A stretch of 64,000 bases of DNA, from contig NZ_JANCOJ010000002.1 in assembly GCF_024295625.1 (NCBI RefSeq), positions 542,461-606,460 on the forward strand, written 5' to 3'. Origin of the DNA: Streptococcus sp. CF8_St5-11. GTDB lineage: Bacteria > Bacillota > Bacilli > Lactobacillales > Streptococcaceae. Both the position numbers and the translations under genes were made by a program. The notes under the pieces were generated by a model that saw nothing but the letters and a program-made list of their open reading frames with translations, was not told the DNA's origin and did no database searches. Shown here in pieces: positions 6,147 to 14,401 of the stretch (position 1 is the first letter of the stretch; every line of letters begins with the position of its first letter).

Positions 6147-7406
6147 ATGAAATTTGTAGTTTATAAACATTCGCTGGTTTTAGGTGATAACAACATCGTG
6201 ACAAAGCAATTGATTGCACTCAAACATGATGATGGCACATTACAATTCACTGATTTTCATAGATATGTAAAATCTGCCACAAAGATTAAATCTATTTCAG
6301 ACGATGGAAACAAACGATTTTCATACGTTGTTAAATTTTTGAATTTTATATACGGAACAGTTGGGGTTAACAATCTTGATCAACTAACTTTAGAAATGGT
6401 CAAGGAGTTTTTTATGCTTTATGGTTTAGGACAACTTCCAGAAGATAGAAAAAATAGAAAGAAAAGTACAGTCGAAAAATGTGTAAATGCAGTTCTTGAT
6501 TTTTTAACTCTATACTTGAATGAACGAAAAGGAAAGGTTAAATTGAAGCCAAAAGACCTTTATTCTATCAATACGTTTACCAATAGACGAGGCAGAGTCA
6601 TCAAAAGAAAAGAGCTGAATTTTGAGATATTTGTTGATGATAGCAACACACAGAAGTCAATTTTTAGAGATATGCCAAACAGCGCCTTTGAAATGCTCTT
6701 CGCTCACATTGCTCAATGTCACAAGGATTTACTTATGGCTGTTGCCTTGGGAGCATTTGTTGGTTTAAGACCATCAGAAGCTTGTAATGTAAGACGTGAA
6801 GATAGCCCTTTGGGGGCAGGTATCATATTTCACCAAAGTGATAATCAAGTATTTAAAATTGAGGTTGATCTGCGAAAAGAAATGCCCCTTAGAAGCGATT
6901 TAAAGTCAACTGGACGAATTAAAAAGGAAAGACTTCAAGCTGTACCTTATATCTTCTTAGAGGTCTTTTTAGACACCTACAATGACTATATGAGCTACCT
7001 AGAAGGTAAAAGGTATGAGAAAGATTATGGTCCATTAAGCCTTAACAAGCAAGGGAAAGCATTGTCATACGATGTGTACTATCAACGATTTCGTAAGATT
7101 ATTCGCGAAGAAATGATTCCAATATTTCTTAAATCTGATGACCCAGAGGTTGTCTTTTTTGGTCAACTCTTGCAAGAAAATAATATTTCACCCCATATCT
7201 TTAGGCACTGGTACACCACACAATTGGTTTTGTCAGGTGTTAATGAAGTTAGTGAACTGATGTCTGCTAGAGGAGACAATTCACCAGAAAGTGCTTGGGT
7301 TTATTTACAAAATAAAGGAGAAATTGCAAAACAATATGGTCAGGTTAATAATGGTGTTTTTGAATATATGAACTGGCAAGCAGAAAAATTGTTTGGAGAA
7401 GATTAA
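6147..7406 (+). CDS. Tyrosine recombinase, first of the cluster (TnpA-like)
   Basis: 419 residues. The N-terminal SAM-like core-binding region (about 40-130) is followed by a catalytic domain. The first arginine is in FVGLRPSEACNV (about residue 210) and the HxxR box in HIFRHWYTTQLVLSG. The nucleophile is probably the tyrosine in SAWVYLQNKGE. The usual LGH before the tyrosine is replaced by ARGDN, so one of the standard catalytic histidines is changed. It starts at ATG 6147 behind AAGGAG. Proteins of this kind act in clusters to move the elements that encode them. The next gene begins 12 bases after its stop. Confidence 0.8.
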   Translation: MKFVVYKHSLVLGDNNIVTKQLIALKHDDGTLQFTDFHRYVKSATKIKSISDDGNKRFSYVVKFLNFIYGTVGVNNLDQLTLEMVKEFFMLYGLGQLPEDRKNRKKSTVEKCVNAVLDFLTLYLNERKGKVKLKPKDLYSINTFTNRRGRVIKRKELNFEIFVDDSNTQKSIFRDMPNSAFEMLFAHIAQCHKDLLMAVALGAFVGLRPSEACNVRREDSPLGAGIIFHQSDNQVFKIEVDLRKEMPLRSDLKSTGRIKKERLQAVPYIFLEVFLDTYNDYMSYLEGKRYEKDYGPLSLNKQGKALSYDVYYQRFRKIIREEMIPIFLKSDDPEVVFFGQLLQENNISPHIFRHWYTTQLVLSGVNEVSELMSARGDNSPESAWVYLQNKGEIAKQYGQVNNGVFEYMNWQAEKLFGED

Positions 7407-7418
7407 AAGGAGTAGCTA

Positions 7419-9272
7419 TTGGTAGTAGATTTAAAAAATTATCTTGAAAGAATATTAGTCGAGTTAGGTGCTGCTACAATAAAACACCGTGAGAAAGTCA
7501 GTGGATTCTTACTAGACAATGAATGGTTTGGTGTGTCTATAAATCTTGATGATTATACTATTTCTGAAAAAGATGCTGAAGTTCTTAAAAATCACATCAA
7601 AGACTATCTAACAACACCTCCTGGAATTAAGAGTATGGAAGGAATCTTTTCAAAAAAATTTCCTTCTACAAGTGAATTATTCGTACAATTTGCTGAAGAA
7701 GAAAAGCTGAGTGAAACAAATCGTTTCTATCTACTTGATTTTTTAGCATACTACTTAACAAAGGATTTGTTTCTATATAGTGATGCTGAAGTAGAGACCT
7801 TAGTAGAAGTAGCAACAGAAGTTCTTACGAAGTCACAAGGCAATATCCTCATTCAATTTATTAAATGGCTACTCAATAAAGGCGTTACTCGTTATCGAGT
7901 AAGTTTTGAAATGACAAAGCGTTACACGATTGAGAGTGCAAATGGAGCGTATGAATTAGATGAATACCTTGAATTAATGTACTACCTATTCAACGAAAAC
8001 TACATCATAAAAAATGATATGTTGTGTAAAGCAGCAAATTCAAAAAACTATGCAGATACATGGTTGTATCTAGGGTTACATTTTATTTGCGCACTAAGAT
8101 CAACAGACTTAGAAAGATTAGGACATCCTAAATTAACAAGAGAACCATTAGAAGTTTTAGAAGCAGTAGTAGATGGAACTTGGAGTAGTAGTGAAGCTAG
8201 AAGGACTTTACTAAGTATTACAACAAGATTGACTTATTTAAACTTAACACCTAATAAAACCAAAAACGCTTCTAATGTTGCTCAGTTAAAGTTTCATGTC
8301 CCAGAAAGTTGTCAGGTTCTTATTGGAACGTTATTGGCTATCTGTGAGGCACATTTCCAACTTCAAATACCATACAATGCAGAAAATCCATTGATCAGAC
8401 AAATTAAAACTTATGAAAAGATTACTAGTTATATGGGAGAGGAAATCGGAAATTTATTTTTAGAGCGTAACTTTAGTAGTCGTTCTGCAAACAAGTCCTA
8501 CTTACAATCTGTCGCAATGTTAGCAGATGATGTTCTTGAAGAAAAGTCAGAACTGAATATTAAAGGTTATTTTCTAGCAGCATTAGCTCGTAGCCATAAA
8601 GGGGATTTTAATGAATTTGCACAAACCACAACAACGTATCTAAAAGATGCCCAACTCGGACAACTAAAACCTGAAATGGTTGCAAAAGAGCTATTTGAAC
8701 GAGGCGTATTATCCATGATTCCGTCTATGCTCTTGACCATTGTAACTAGAGGAAAGTATAAAAAATTAAGTCCAAGCCAACAAACTCAAATGATTAAAAG
8801 TTTAGATTTAACGCCAATTGAAATTGAAAAAACGTTGGAATTGAGTATTAGGGCTGATTCACGTTCGCAACAAGCATTAAAAACTCTAGTTGAAAATAAT
8901 GTTGATCCTGAACAATTACTGACGATCTGTCATCGAATTGGTAACGGAGAAGCTTTTTCTAAGCAAGGAGAGAGTATGTGTCTTTTATCTGCACTAGGGA
9001 AACTATGTCCCTATGATGACCGTCAGCATTGCGTCGGCTGTCAGTATGAATTACAAACAAAATCTACCTTGCTTTTGTTAATTGGTGAGTTTAATCGACT
9101 CAATAAACAATATCAAAAATTAAAGAATGAACTTGAACGAGGAAAGGTTCGAGCCATTCTTGAGAAGCAGATTAAACCATGTCTTACAGAAATGTTGCAA
9201 GCTTTATCAGAACAGTATGGCGAAGCTGTATTGTCTGATTATGAGGATATTATTAAGGAGTTAGTCAGTTGA
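7419..9272 (+). CDS. Large recombinase-like protein, catalytic residues largely missing
   Basis: 617 residues, read from a TTG start preceded by AAAGGAG at good spacing. A recombinase-like segment is visible around residues 213-235 (YLGLHFICALRSTDLERL, with R227 where the first catalytic arginine would be). I find no HxxR box and no clear nucleophilic tyrosine after it. The C-terminal part has a cysteine cluster (CLLSALGKLC, CVGCQYEL) and a coiled helix. It resembles the middle partner in three-gene recombinase clusters, likely a structural or DNA-binding subunit. Its stop overlaps the next start (TTGA), so translation is coupled. Confidence 0.6.
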   Translation: MVVDLKNYLERILVELGAATIKHREKVSGFLLDNEWFGVSINLDDYTISEKDAEVLKNHIKDYLTTPPGIKSMEGIFSKKFPSTSELFVQFAEEEKLSETNRFYLLDFLAYYLTKDLFLYSDAEVETLVEVATEVLTKSQGNILIQFIKWLLNKGVTRYRVSFEMTKRYTIESANGAYELDEYLELMYYLFNENYIIKNDMLCKAANSKNYADTWLYLGLHFICALRSTDLERLGHPKLTREPLEVLEAVVDGTWSSSEARRTLLSITTRLTYLNLTPNKTKNASNVAQLKFHVPESCQVLIGTLLAICEAHFQLQIPYNAENPLIRQIKTYEKITSYMGEEIGNLFLERNFSSRSANKSYLQSVAMLADDVLEEKSELNIKGYFLAALARSHKGDFNEFAQTTTTYLKDAQLGQLKPEMVAKELFERGVLSMIPSMLLTIVTRGKYKKLSPSQQTQMIKSLDLTPIEIEKTLELSIRADSRSQQALKTLVENNVDPEQLLTICHRIGNGEAFSKQGESMCLLSALGKLCPYDDRQHCVGCQYELQTKSTLLLLIGEFNRLNKQYQKLKNELERGKVRAILEKQIKPCLTEMLQALSEQYGEAVLSDYEDIIKELVS

Positions 9273-10930
9273 ATAATCAATCAAAATTATTTCGTAAAGT
9301 AAATGAAATTATCCTGTTTGATGACAATATGATTGAGAGCGCAAAAGAATGTTTTCAAGACTATGTTGAAAAAGGGATTATTCTAACCACCAATTTTGAA
9401 GAAAATAAATGGGAAACGACTAATGAATATTCTAACGTTAGCTTCATTTTTAACTTGAATAAATTCCAATATAAAAGGTTTTATGAACAAGTATTTCAAT
9501 TATCTTTTGATGATTTTGTTACCTACTTAAAGAGTTTTATAGTGCTATCTATGGAACATCATGTTTTAATCACTCTCCAAGCCTTTTTAAGAGATATAAA
9601 GAAATTAGTCAGAGAACTAAAAGTGAACGAAGCCTTCTCATTAGCAAATATGAAGATTTCCAACCCCTCAGTATGTATAGATTTTCTTTCTACACTACCA
9701 TGTTTAGAGAGTAACGAATTAACCCAACTGATTGAGCAACTAGATGAACTTTTAAATGTTAGTTATCAACTGAACACTAAAAAACAGCGAAAGTTAGCCC
9801 AATTTCAATCCTATTTTTTATTTAATGATATTTTAAACGACTATTGGGTTAAATCATTATTAGATGAGGAAAGATTGTTTTACTACCCTCTTTACTTATG
9901 GTGGCAAATAACAGCAGTAGTACCACTTAGACCAAGGGAGTTTTTGCTCACTCAGAGAAATTGTCTCACAGAAAAAGACGGAAAATATTACTTAACTCTC
10001 AGACGAAATAACTTAAAAGGAAAAGACAAGGGAGTATCCCATAAAATTTCAGAGGATTATTATTTAACAACTTACGAAGTACCATTTAAGCTTGCGAGTG
10101 AGATTTTAAATTATTTAGAGCTAACCAAAGACTTATCATCTACACAGTTAGATACCCTATTTGTGACAGACTCTCATTATCGGAAATGGAAACGTATTGC
10201 TAGTACTAAAAACCGTTTCTTGACGTACAGTAACTTAAATACAATTTTAAAATATTTCTTTAATGAGATTGTATCTCAACAGTATGGGTATTTTGTCCAT
10301 CATATCAATTCCCCAAATCAATTAGACGATCATGAGATTAATTTCATTCATATTGGAGATACTAGACACATTGCAATGATCAATTTGATAGCAGAAGGAG
10401 CTAGTCCAGTAACAGCAATGCTCTTAGCTGGACATGATAGTGTCACAACATCCTCACATTATTTTTCAAATCTGAGCCAGTTTATTGAATGTAGGAGCTA
10501 TCAGCTTTATCGTAAATTAACAAACTCTCAAACGTCTTACGCTATAAGTAAAACTCAACATAAATACACCATTAATAAAAACTATGTTCCTCTTGATAAT
10601 AAGGGCAGATGTTATTCACCTCGATTTGCGGAAGGTGATTATTCAGACTGTCTTAAAGTCATTAGCTCACATGCAGAGCTTGGTGCTTGTACTAGTTGTC
10701 CATTTTACAGAAAAGCTGGAAAAGATTATTTCTCTATGGATAAATCCTTTAAGAAATCAATCGACGAGGAAGCTTTAATTGTAGATGAGGCTATAAAAAG
10801 AGTTCGACAAGGAAAGGGGAATATAGAAGATATTGGTGAGGCATTATTAAAACTTAAAACAGTTAGTCATTCTTATCAAGAATATCTAACTGAAAAACAT
10901 TTATCCTTACAGGAGTTCTCAAATGGCTAG
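9269..10930 (+). CDS. Tyrosine recombinase with cysteine-rich tail (TnpB-like)
   Basis: 553 residues from a TTG start that overlaps the previous stop. The catalytic domain shows AVVPLRPREF (first Arg), a lysine-bearing hairpin RRNNLKGKDKG, then HIGDTRHIAMINLIAEGAS (HxxxxR), AGHDSVTTSSHYFSNL with the second histidine and the nucleophilic tyrosine. After this come GRCYSPRFAEGDYSDC and GACTSCPFYR, a cysteine-rich tail like that of Tn554-type TnpB. All catalytic residues appear present, so this is probably the active strand-exchange enzyme. It overlaps the next gene by 8 bases. Confidence 0.8.
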   Translation: MNNQSKLFRKVNEIILFDDNMIESAKECFQDYVEKGIILTTNFEENKWETTNEYSNVSFIFNLNKFQYKRFYEQVFQLSFDDFVTYLKSFIVLSMEHHVLITLQAFLRDIKKLVRELKVNEAFSLANMKISNPSVCIDFLSTLPCLESNELTQLIEQLDELLNVSYQLNTKKQRKLAQFQSYFLFNDILNDYWVKSLLDEERLFYYPLYLWWQITAVVPLRPREFLLTQRNCLTEKDGKYYLTLRRNNLKGKDKGVSHKISEDYYLTTYEVPFKLASEILNYLELTKDLSSTQLDTLFVTDSHYRKWKRIASTKNRFLTYSNLNTILKYFFNEIVSQQYGYFVHHINSPNQLDDHEINFIHIGDTRHIAMINLIAEGASPVTAMLLAGHDSVTTSSHYFSNLSQFIECRSYQLYRKLTNSQTSYAISKTQHKYTINKNYVPLDNKGRCYSPRFAEGDYSDCLKVISSHAELGACTSCPFYRKAGKDYFSMDKSFKKSIDEEALIVDEAIKRVRQGKGNIEDIGEALLKLKTVSHSYQEYLTEKHLSLQEFSNG

Positions 10931-11648
10931 AAAGAAGTATATTGATAATCAAGAATTGCTATTATTATTTGAACATTATTTACTGGAACATTGTTCGAAT
11001 AATCCTAGACTATTCAAAATTCCACAGTTTGGAAATTACCTTAGAAGCAACGGATTTCCGCAGGTTGCAGACACAACGATTAGAAGAAACAAAGAATTTA
11101 GACAAGCCCTTAATGATAAATTGGAACTATTTGAGGACGACACCTATCAAACAGTTATAACGTATAAAACTCTAGATGTAGAACGTTTCTTAATGACCAA
11201 TAGAACCCCTAAAGCAATCAAATCAGCATTGATGGAACTTAACAATTATTATAAAAGAGTTGTTGATGCAGCAATAGAATATAAGGAAGAAGCAAATAAG
11301 CTTAAAACAAGAGTTTCAGAGTTAAAAAATGAGGTAGCACAGCTTAATGAAAACAATACTGAGATTAAAGAGCAGACAGCGTTAAATAAAGAATTATTAG
11401 AAGAAAACAAAAAGTTAAGGAATCTTCTTAAAACTAGTTTGTATCCTGATATTGCAAATGAATTATTAAAAGAAGAAGGCTTATTAAAATCTGATCAGCA
11501 ACTTGTAACTAAGAAGTATCTAAGTGAAAATATTATCACCTCAGACTCGAAAATATCTTTTGAAAAGCATACTCATACTGAAAAGCAAACAATCAAAAGT
11601 AAGATTTTTGAAATTAAAGACTTACTGGATAACAAGACTAAGTATTAG
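10923..11648 (+). CDS. TnpC-like coiled-coil DNA-binding protein
   Basis: 241 residues, strongly charged. The N-terminal half (LLLFEHYLLEH, IPQFGNYLRSNGFPQVADTTIRRN) looks like a helix-turn-helix segment. Residues about 105-175 form a long heptad coiled coil (YKEEANKLKTRVSELKNEV). This is the arrangement of TnpC from Tn554, a small accessory protein that affects orientation and efficiency of transposition. The start overlaps the recombinase stop by 8 bases, and the zinc-ribbon gene follows after nine bases with its own AGGAGG. Confidence 0.6.
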   Translation: MARKKYIDNQELLLLFEHYLLEHCSNNPRLFKIPQFGNYLRSNGFPQVADTTIRRNKEFRQALNDKLELFEDDTYQTVITYKTLDVERFLMTNRTPKAIKSALMELNNYYKRVVDAAIEYKEEANKLKTRVSELKNEVAQLNENNTEIKEQTALNKELLEENKKLRNLLKTSLYPDIANELLKEEGLLKSDQQLVTKKYLSENIITSDSKISFEKHTHTEKQTIKSKIFEIKDLLDNKTKY

Positions 11649-11657
11649 GAGGAGAAA

Positions 11658-13934
11658 ATGTCAGACTTAATCACTGATTTTCCAGCTTTATTGAACTATT
11701 GGGACTTTGACAAGAATATCAAAATAGATGTAGAAAAAATAACAGTTACCAGCAAAAAACACATTAACTGGAAATGTCCTACCTGTTCTTATGAATGGAA
11801 GGCAAGTGTAACAAAATCTTATAAAAATATCCAAAATCATTCAAAAATCTGTCCTGTATGTGAGCTTGGAGAAGTGTTCATAAAAGGGGAAAACTCTATA
11901 TCTGCAAGGATTCCTAACTTTCTAAGGTACATAAACTTTCATTATGAAAATATAGAAACCATTCAGGAAGAGATTGATAATTTATCTTTTTCTTCAAAGA
12001 GGTTATTTCACTTCAAATGTCCTACCTGTCATGTTGGTTGGAAAGATGTAGCAAACACTTCTAAATTAATCAATAAACATAATCAAGAGCTTGTTCATGT
12101 CGGATGTAATGAAAGTATACATTTTGTACCTTACACTAAAGCATACCCTAATCTTCGGAAAATTTATCTTCCAGGGGAGCAAAACGATGTAGAGTTTAAT
12201 GATTTGAAGTTAAATGACAATATTACAATCCCTAGAAATTGGAAATGCGACAAATGTGACAATATCTTTAAGTTGTCTATTGATCGGCTAATTTCAAGAA
12301 TCAAAAGAGATGGTTTCTATTGTAATAACTGTAAAGCAACATTTGATACCGTAATTAAAGTGAAAGCCACCCCCCTATTGCATACAGATAGAAATCTTTT
12401 TAAGCAATTTATTCCAACTCTTGTAAAAAGTAATATGATTGATAGTTTATCCGATATCTTAGTAAGATGGCAGTGTTTTAAATGTCATGGTCAATATGAA
12501 TGTAGTGTTATCAAAAGGCATTTTGAAGGCTGCCCTTATTGTGATAATAAATTGATGTTAAAAGGGTATAATACTTTACAAGAAACTCATCCATATTTAG
12601 AGAAATTTTGGGATAAAAGTAATGATAAATCTATTTCTGAATACTGGCATAAGTCTTCTGAATGTATAAATTGGAAATGTCCTTGTTGCAATGTAAATTT
12701 TCATTGCAGTCCTAATGAAATGATTTCAAGAACCGACTTAGAGAATAGTAATTTTCAAACTTGTCCTAATCATTGTGATTGGGATACACTTGTTTTTAAC
12801 AATGATATACTCTATAATTTCCCAAAATTACAGGAAGAATGGAGCGAAAAAAATGGATTGCCTGTTCATTTAGCATTGAGCCACATTGAAACAAAAAAAT
12901 ATTGGTGGAAGTGTTCTGTTTGTCAAGGTGAATACCTTTGTTCAATTCCAATAAGAAAAGAAGTAATAAATAGCTGTCCATATTGTAATGATGAACAAGT
13001 ATTAAAAGGTTATAATACAATTGCAGATACTTATCCTGAGTTGTGTGACCTTTGGAGTAGCAAGAATTTAGAAAAACCTGATGAGGTGACGAAATCGGCA
13101 GAATCCGAGAATAAAATATTTAATTGGATTTGTGATTGTTGTGATTTAGAATTTAAGGAGAGATTAGGGATTGTTCTAGGTGTGTTTACAAACAATAATT
13201 CTAATAGTCTCAACTCTATATGTCCTTACTGTAATAAAAAACTTCCTAAACCAAATGAAACACTAAGCTATGTTAAACCGTACTTAAACAATGAATGGGT
13301 AAAAGAACTGAATGGTGATATTGATATCTTCTTTTATGATTCAAATGCTTTAACCAATTGGGTTTGTCGAAAATGTCACAGAAGTTTTAAAGCAAAAATT
13401 TCTGAACGCCATGAAAATGACCAATGTTGTCCATATTGTTCTTTTAAGAAGACTGCAAAAGGTTATAATGATCTTGAAACAACACATCCTTGGTTAATTA
13501 AAGAATGGTCTTCAGTAAATAAACAAGAAATGTCTTCAGTAAGATTTAATTCAACATATACCGTATGGTGGAAATGTCCTGTATGCACTGGAGAATATCA
13601 GCAAGTCATAAAAGAAAAATATTACAGAGAAAATTCGTGCCCATATTGTAGGAATCAAAAAGTTTTAAAAGGATTTAATGACTTAGCAACGACACAACAA
13701 AGTCTAATGCCTGAGTGGGATTATTTGAATAACCTCCTAATAGCAAGCCCAACTGAAATTACAGAGTTGAGCAATCTGCCTGTATGGTGGATATGTCAAG
13801 AAAATCTTAATCACCGTTACAAAATTCAAGTAAAAGAAAGAATGGCATATAAAAAACGAAAAAAAAGAGCATGTTCCATTTGCAAAGGCCACAGAAGAAA
13901 GCAAGAACACTTTGTACAGTTTGAAAAAATATAG
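11658..13934 (+). CDS. Multi-zinc-ribbon protein (DUF4379-type repeats)
   Basis: 758 residues built of about ten zinc-ribbon modules, each with a W-x-C-x2-C knuckle, a small strand region and a C-P-Y-C or similar knuckle (examples WKCPTCSYEW, WQCFKCHGQY, WKCPCCNVNF, WKCSVCQGEY, WVCRKCHRSF). Modules are joined by linkers of the KGYNTLxETHPxLxxxWS type. No signal peptide, membrane segment or nuclease domain is seen; in many relatives such ribbons precede a Vsr-like endonuclease domain, which is absent here. It ends with one more ribbon and a basic tail. Being last in the recombinase operon behind AGGAGG, it may bind DNA or RNA for the element. The role is unknown. Confidence 0.7.
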   Translation: MSDLITDFPALLNYWDFDKNIKIDVEKITVTSKKHINWKCPTCSYEWKASVTKSYKNIQNHSKICPVCELGEVFIKGENSISARIPNFLRYINFHYENIETIQEEIDNLSFSSKRLFHFKCPTCHVGWKDVANTSKLINKHNQELVHVGCNESIHFVPYTKAYPNLRKIYLPGEQNDVEFNDLKLNDNITIPRNWKCDKCDNIFKLSIDRLISRIKRDGFYCNNCKATFDTVIKVKATPLLHTDRNLFKQFIPTLVKSNMIDSLSDILVRWQCFKCHGQYECSVIKRHFEGCPYCDNKLMLKGYNTLQETHPYLEKFWDKSNDKSISEYWHKSSECINWKCPCCNVNFHCSPNEMISRTDLENSNFQTCPNHCDWDTLVFNNDILYNFPKLQEEWSEKNGLPVHLALSHIETKKYWWKCSVCQGEYLCSIPIRKEVINSCPYCNDEQVLKGYNTIADTYPELCDLWSSKNLEKPDEVTKSAESENKIFNWICDCCDLEFKERLGIVLGVFTNNNSNSLNSICPYCNKKLPKPNETLSYVKPYLNNEWVKELNGDIDIFFYDSNALTNWVCRKCHRSFKAKISERHENDQCCPYCSFKKTAKGYNDLETTHPWLIKEWSSVNKQEMSSVRFNSTYTVWWKCPVCTGEYQQVIKEKYYRENSCPYCRNQKVLKGFNDLATTQQSLMPEWDYLNNLLIASPTEITELSNLPVWWICQENLNHRYKIQVKERMAYKKRKKRACSICKGHRRKQEHFVQFEKI

Positions 13935-13939
13935 ATAAA

Positions 13940-14015
13940 TAAAAACACTCTAAATTTCATTAAATTGATATTAGAGTGTTTTTTTATTGTCAAAATGTAC
14001 ATTTGAAAATTTTTT
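13940..14015. repeat. Right direct repeat of the recombinase element
   Basis: Partner of 5686-5762 at roughly 85-90 percent identity by eye over the first 60 bases. The two then diverge, the right copy running into aaaattttttagttttcac. Confidence 0.65.
13945..13985 (+). terminator. Terminator of the recombinase operon
   Basis: ACACTCTAA (13945-13953) pairs with TTAGAGTGT (13971-13979), followed by a T-run. It lies 10 bases after the zinc-ribbon gene and inside the right direct repeat; the left repeat carries a weakened version of the same stem. Confidence 0.75.
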
Positions 14016-14246
14016 AGTTTTCACTTAAATAAAGTACATTTTCAACTGAATTGAGAGTAGTAAAAAATTTCCAGTGTTCACTTAAATAAAGTACATAATT
14101 GAGTATAATTGGCTTAAAAAATTTTTTTGGTTATACATAGATCGACAATTGAAAAAATTTTTAGTTTTCACTTAAATAAAGTACATTTTCGCATGAATTG
14201 AGGGTGGTTGAAATTTCCAGTTTTCACGGGAATAAAGTACATTTTG
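14005..14246. repeat. Array of four degenerate repeats between the element and dif
   Basis: The unit AAATTT(TT or CC)AG then ttttcacttaaataaagta followed by catt occurs with AG at 14016, 14073, 14163 and 14219. Units one and two, and three and four, are joined by similar spacers (tgaattgag-R-gt-R-gt), so the array looks like a two-unit block that was duplicated (14005-14100 and 14150-14246). The pieces aaaaaatttccag and acaattgaaaaaattt also occur at the left end of the element. These may be recombination or attachment sites, or scars of earlier insertions. Confidence 0.6.
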
Positions 14247-14319
14247 GACCAATTTTTGTCCGAAAAAAATTTTTAGTTATTTATTTAAAATTTTTGTTAA
14301 CCTCAATAAACCCTATAAC

Positions 14320-14351
14320 ATCTTTCCGAAAAACTATAATTTTCTTGAAAA
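14320..14351 (+). other. difSL: dif site (difSL type, streptococcal chromosome dimer resolution)
   Basis: atctttccgaaaaactataa followed by ttttcttgaaaa matches the known 31-bp difSL site, which in streptococci lies just before xerS. XerS binds it and resolves chromosome dimers with FtsK. This places the window at the replication terminus. Confidence 0.9.
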
Positions 14352-14383
14352 ATATATCTGGCTATGCTATACTACTAGTATAG
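14345..14383 (+). promoter_or_regulatory. xerS promoter overlapping dif, with palindrome at -10
   Basis: TTGAAA (14345-14350) lies inside the right arm of dif and is 17 bases from TATACT (14368-14373). The -10 is part of a 17-bp palindrome, CTATACTACTAGTATAG (14367-14383). Confidence 0.6.
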
Positions 14384-14401
14384 AAAGATTTGGAGAAAAA
14401 C

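Larger units (their letters stand above)
5686..14015. mobile_element. Cryptic multi-recombinase element (Tn554-like/recombinase-cluster type)
   Basis: An operon of five plus-strand genes (6147-13934) holds two tyrosine recombinases, a recombinase-like protein, a TnpC-like coiled-coil protein and a zinc-ribbon protein. It is bracketed by imperfect ~75 bp direct repeats (5686-5762 and 13940-14015). There are no terminal inverted repeats and no obvious passenger genes, as in Tn554-like or recombinase-in-trio elements. The left end truncates a repressor relic and the right end lies about 300 bp before dif. The exact ends are inferred from the direct repeats. Confidence 0.65.

Noticed and set aside
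10584..10778. Small frames inside the recombinase genes (also 10942-11160)
   Set aside because: Out-of-frame shadows of the recombinase and TnpC-like genes.
11658..13934. Zinc-ribbon protein as a restriction enzyme or Vsr-type defence nuclease
   Set aside because: No nuclease motif is visible after the last ribbon; only the ribbon part of that family is present, so a defence role is not supported.
5686..14015. Element integrated exactly at dif by XerS (IMEX type)
   Set aside because: Only one dif copy is found, about 300 bases beyond the right repeat, and no second dif-like sequence occurs at the left end.
14005..14246. CRISPR-like array next to the recombinase element
   Set aside because: Units are degenerate, spacers between them are partly alike and of unequal length (56-90 bases), and no cas genes are present.
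14198..14383. 61-residue open frame between the repeat array and xerS
   Set aside because: It runs through the repeat array, the dif site and the xerS promoter and has no ribosome site; chance frame.
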